This document shows, piece by piece, positions 63,864 through 64,000 of a stretch of DNA of 64,000 nt. Source of the DNA: Kryptolebias marmoratus (taxonomy: Eukaryota; Chordata; Actinopteri; Cyprinodontiformes; Rivulidae). Under the pieces are notes generated by a model that made no database searches, was not told where the DNA came from, and saw nothing but the letters and a program-made list of their open reading frames with translations. The translations under genes and the position numbers were made by a program. The stretch lies in NCBI RefSeq assembly GCF_001649575.2, contig NC_051430.1, forward strand, positions 16,170,331 to 16,234,330, in the 5' to 3' direction. Each line of letters begins with the position of its first letter. Within the stretch, counting starts at the first letter, position 1.

Positions 63864-64000
63864 CAAGGTTTTCAAAATATTTTTTTTATTGTGAAGGTGT
63901 CATACTGTATAAATTCACCCCACAAAATCCCATTATCCACTTGAAAAACAGCGACATCTGGTGGTCTTTACGCGCCATTTCAATATTCGAGGAGGAACAC

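Noticed and set aside
63780..63865. Regular short repeats that might suggest a CRISPR-like array
   Set aside because: A pure tetranucleotide microsatellite with no spacers, in a eukaryotic genome.

Overview
The window is animal nuclear DNA with spliced genes, short GT-AG introns, AT-rich intergenic DNA, many microsatellites and several families of interspersed repeats. Gene content and repeat types point to a teleost fish, probably a percomorph (inference; no species call is possible from sequence alone). I assembled seven protein-coding genes exon by exon. Each gives a continuous reading frame with matching splice phases.

0-2.5 kb holds a decayed non-LTR retrotransposon end. 2.7-21 kb is a tandem array of alpha-arrestin (ARRDC3-like) genes on the + strand. 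Gene A encodes 475 aa with two PPxY motifs, gene B 388 aa with one, and gene C 333 aa with none, because an in-frame stop cuts off a still-readable tail. A broken fourth copy lies between B and C, followed by a DIRS/Ngaro-type tyrosine-recombinase retroelement remnant.

24.8-30 kb carries a six-exon gene for a small type I membrane protein. Its ectodomain looks like the isolated cysteine-rich (ricin-type) domain of the mannose-receptor family. Downstream, 30.6-31.15 kb resembles the gene C 3' UTR, so the array's history probably extends past the lectin gene. 31-37 kb is mostly repeats and sequence I cannot assign, including a roughly 350-bp tandem repeat.

37.2-42.5 kb holds aquaglyceroporin aqp3 on the minus strand (302 aa, both NPA boxes, NPARD). 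42.5-49.4 kb is non-coding. 49.4-63.5 kb is nol6 on the minus strand (26 coding exons, 1150 aa), the vertebrate counterpart of yeast Utp22 in the small-subunit processome. AQP3 and NOL6 are also close neighbours in human (established knowledge), so this end is conserved synteny. Two complete genes on the opposite strand lie inside nol6 introns: a CART neuropeptide gene in intron 22, and a ZBED/hAT-transposase-derived gene in intron 14.

The genes do not form one pathway. The main points of interest are the eroding tails and PPxY motifs in the arrestin array, the two nested genes, the CART precursor with only one usable dibasic site, and the solitary CysR-type membrane protein.
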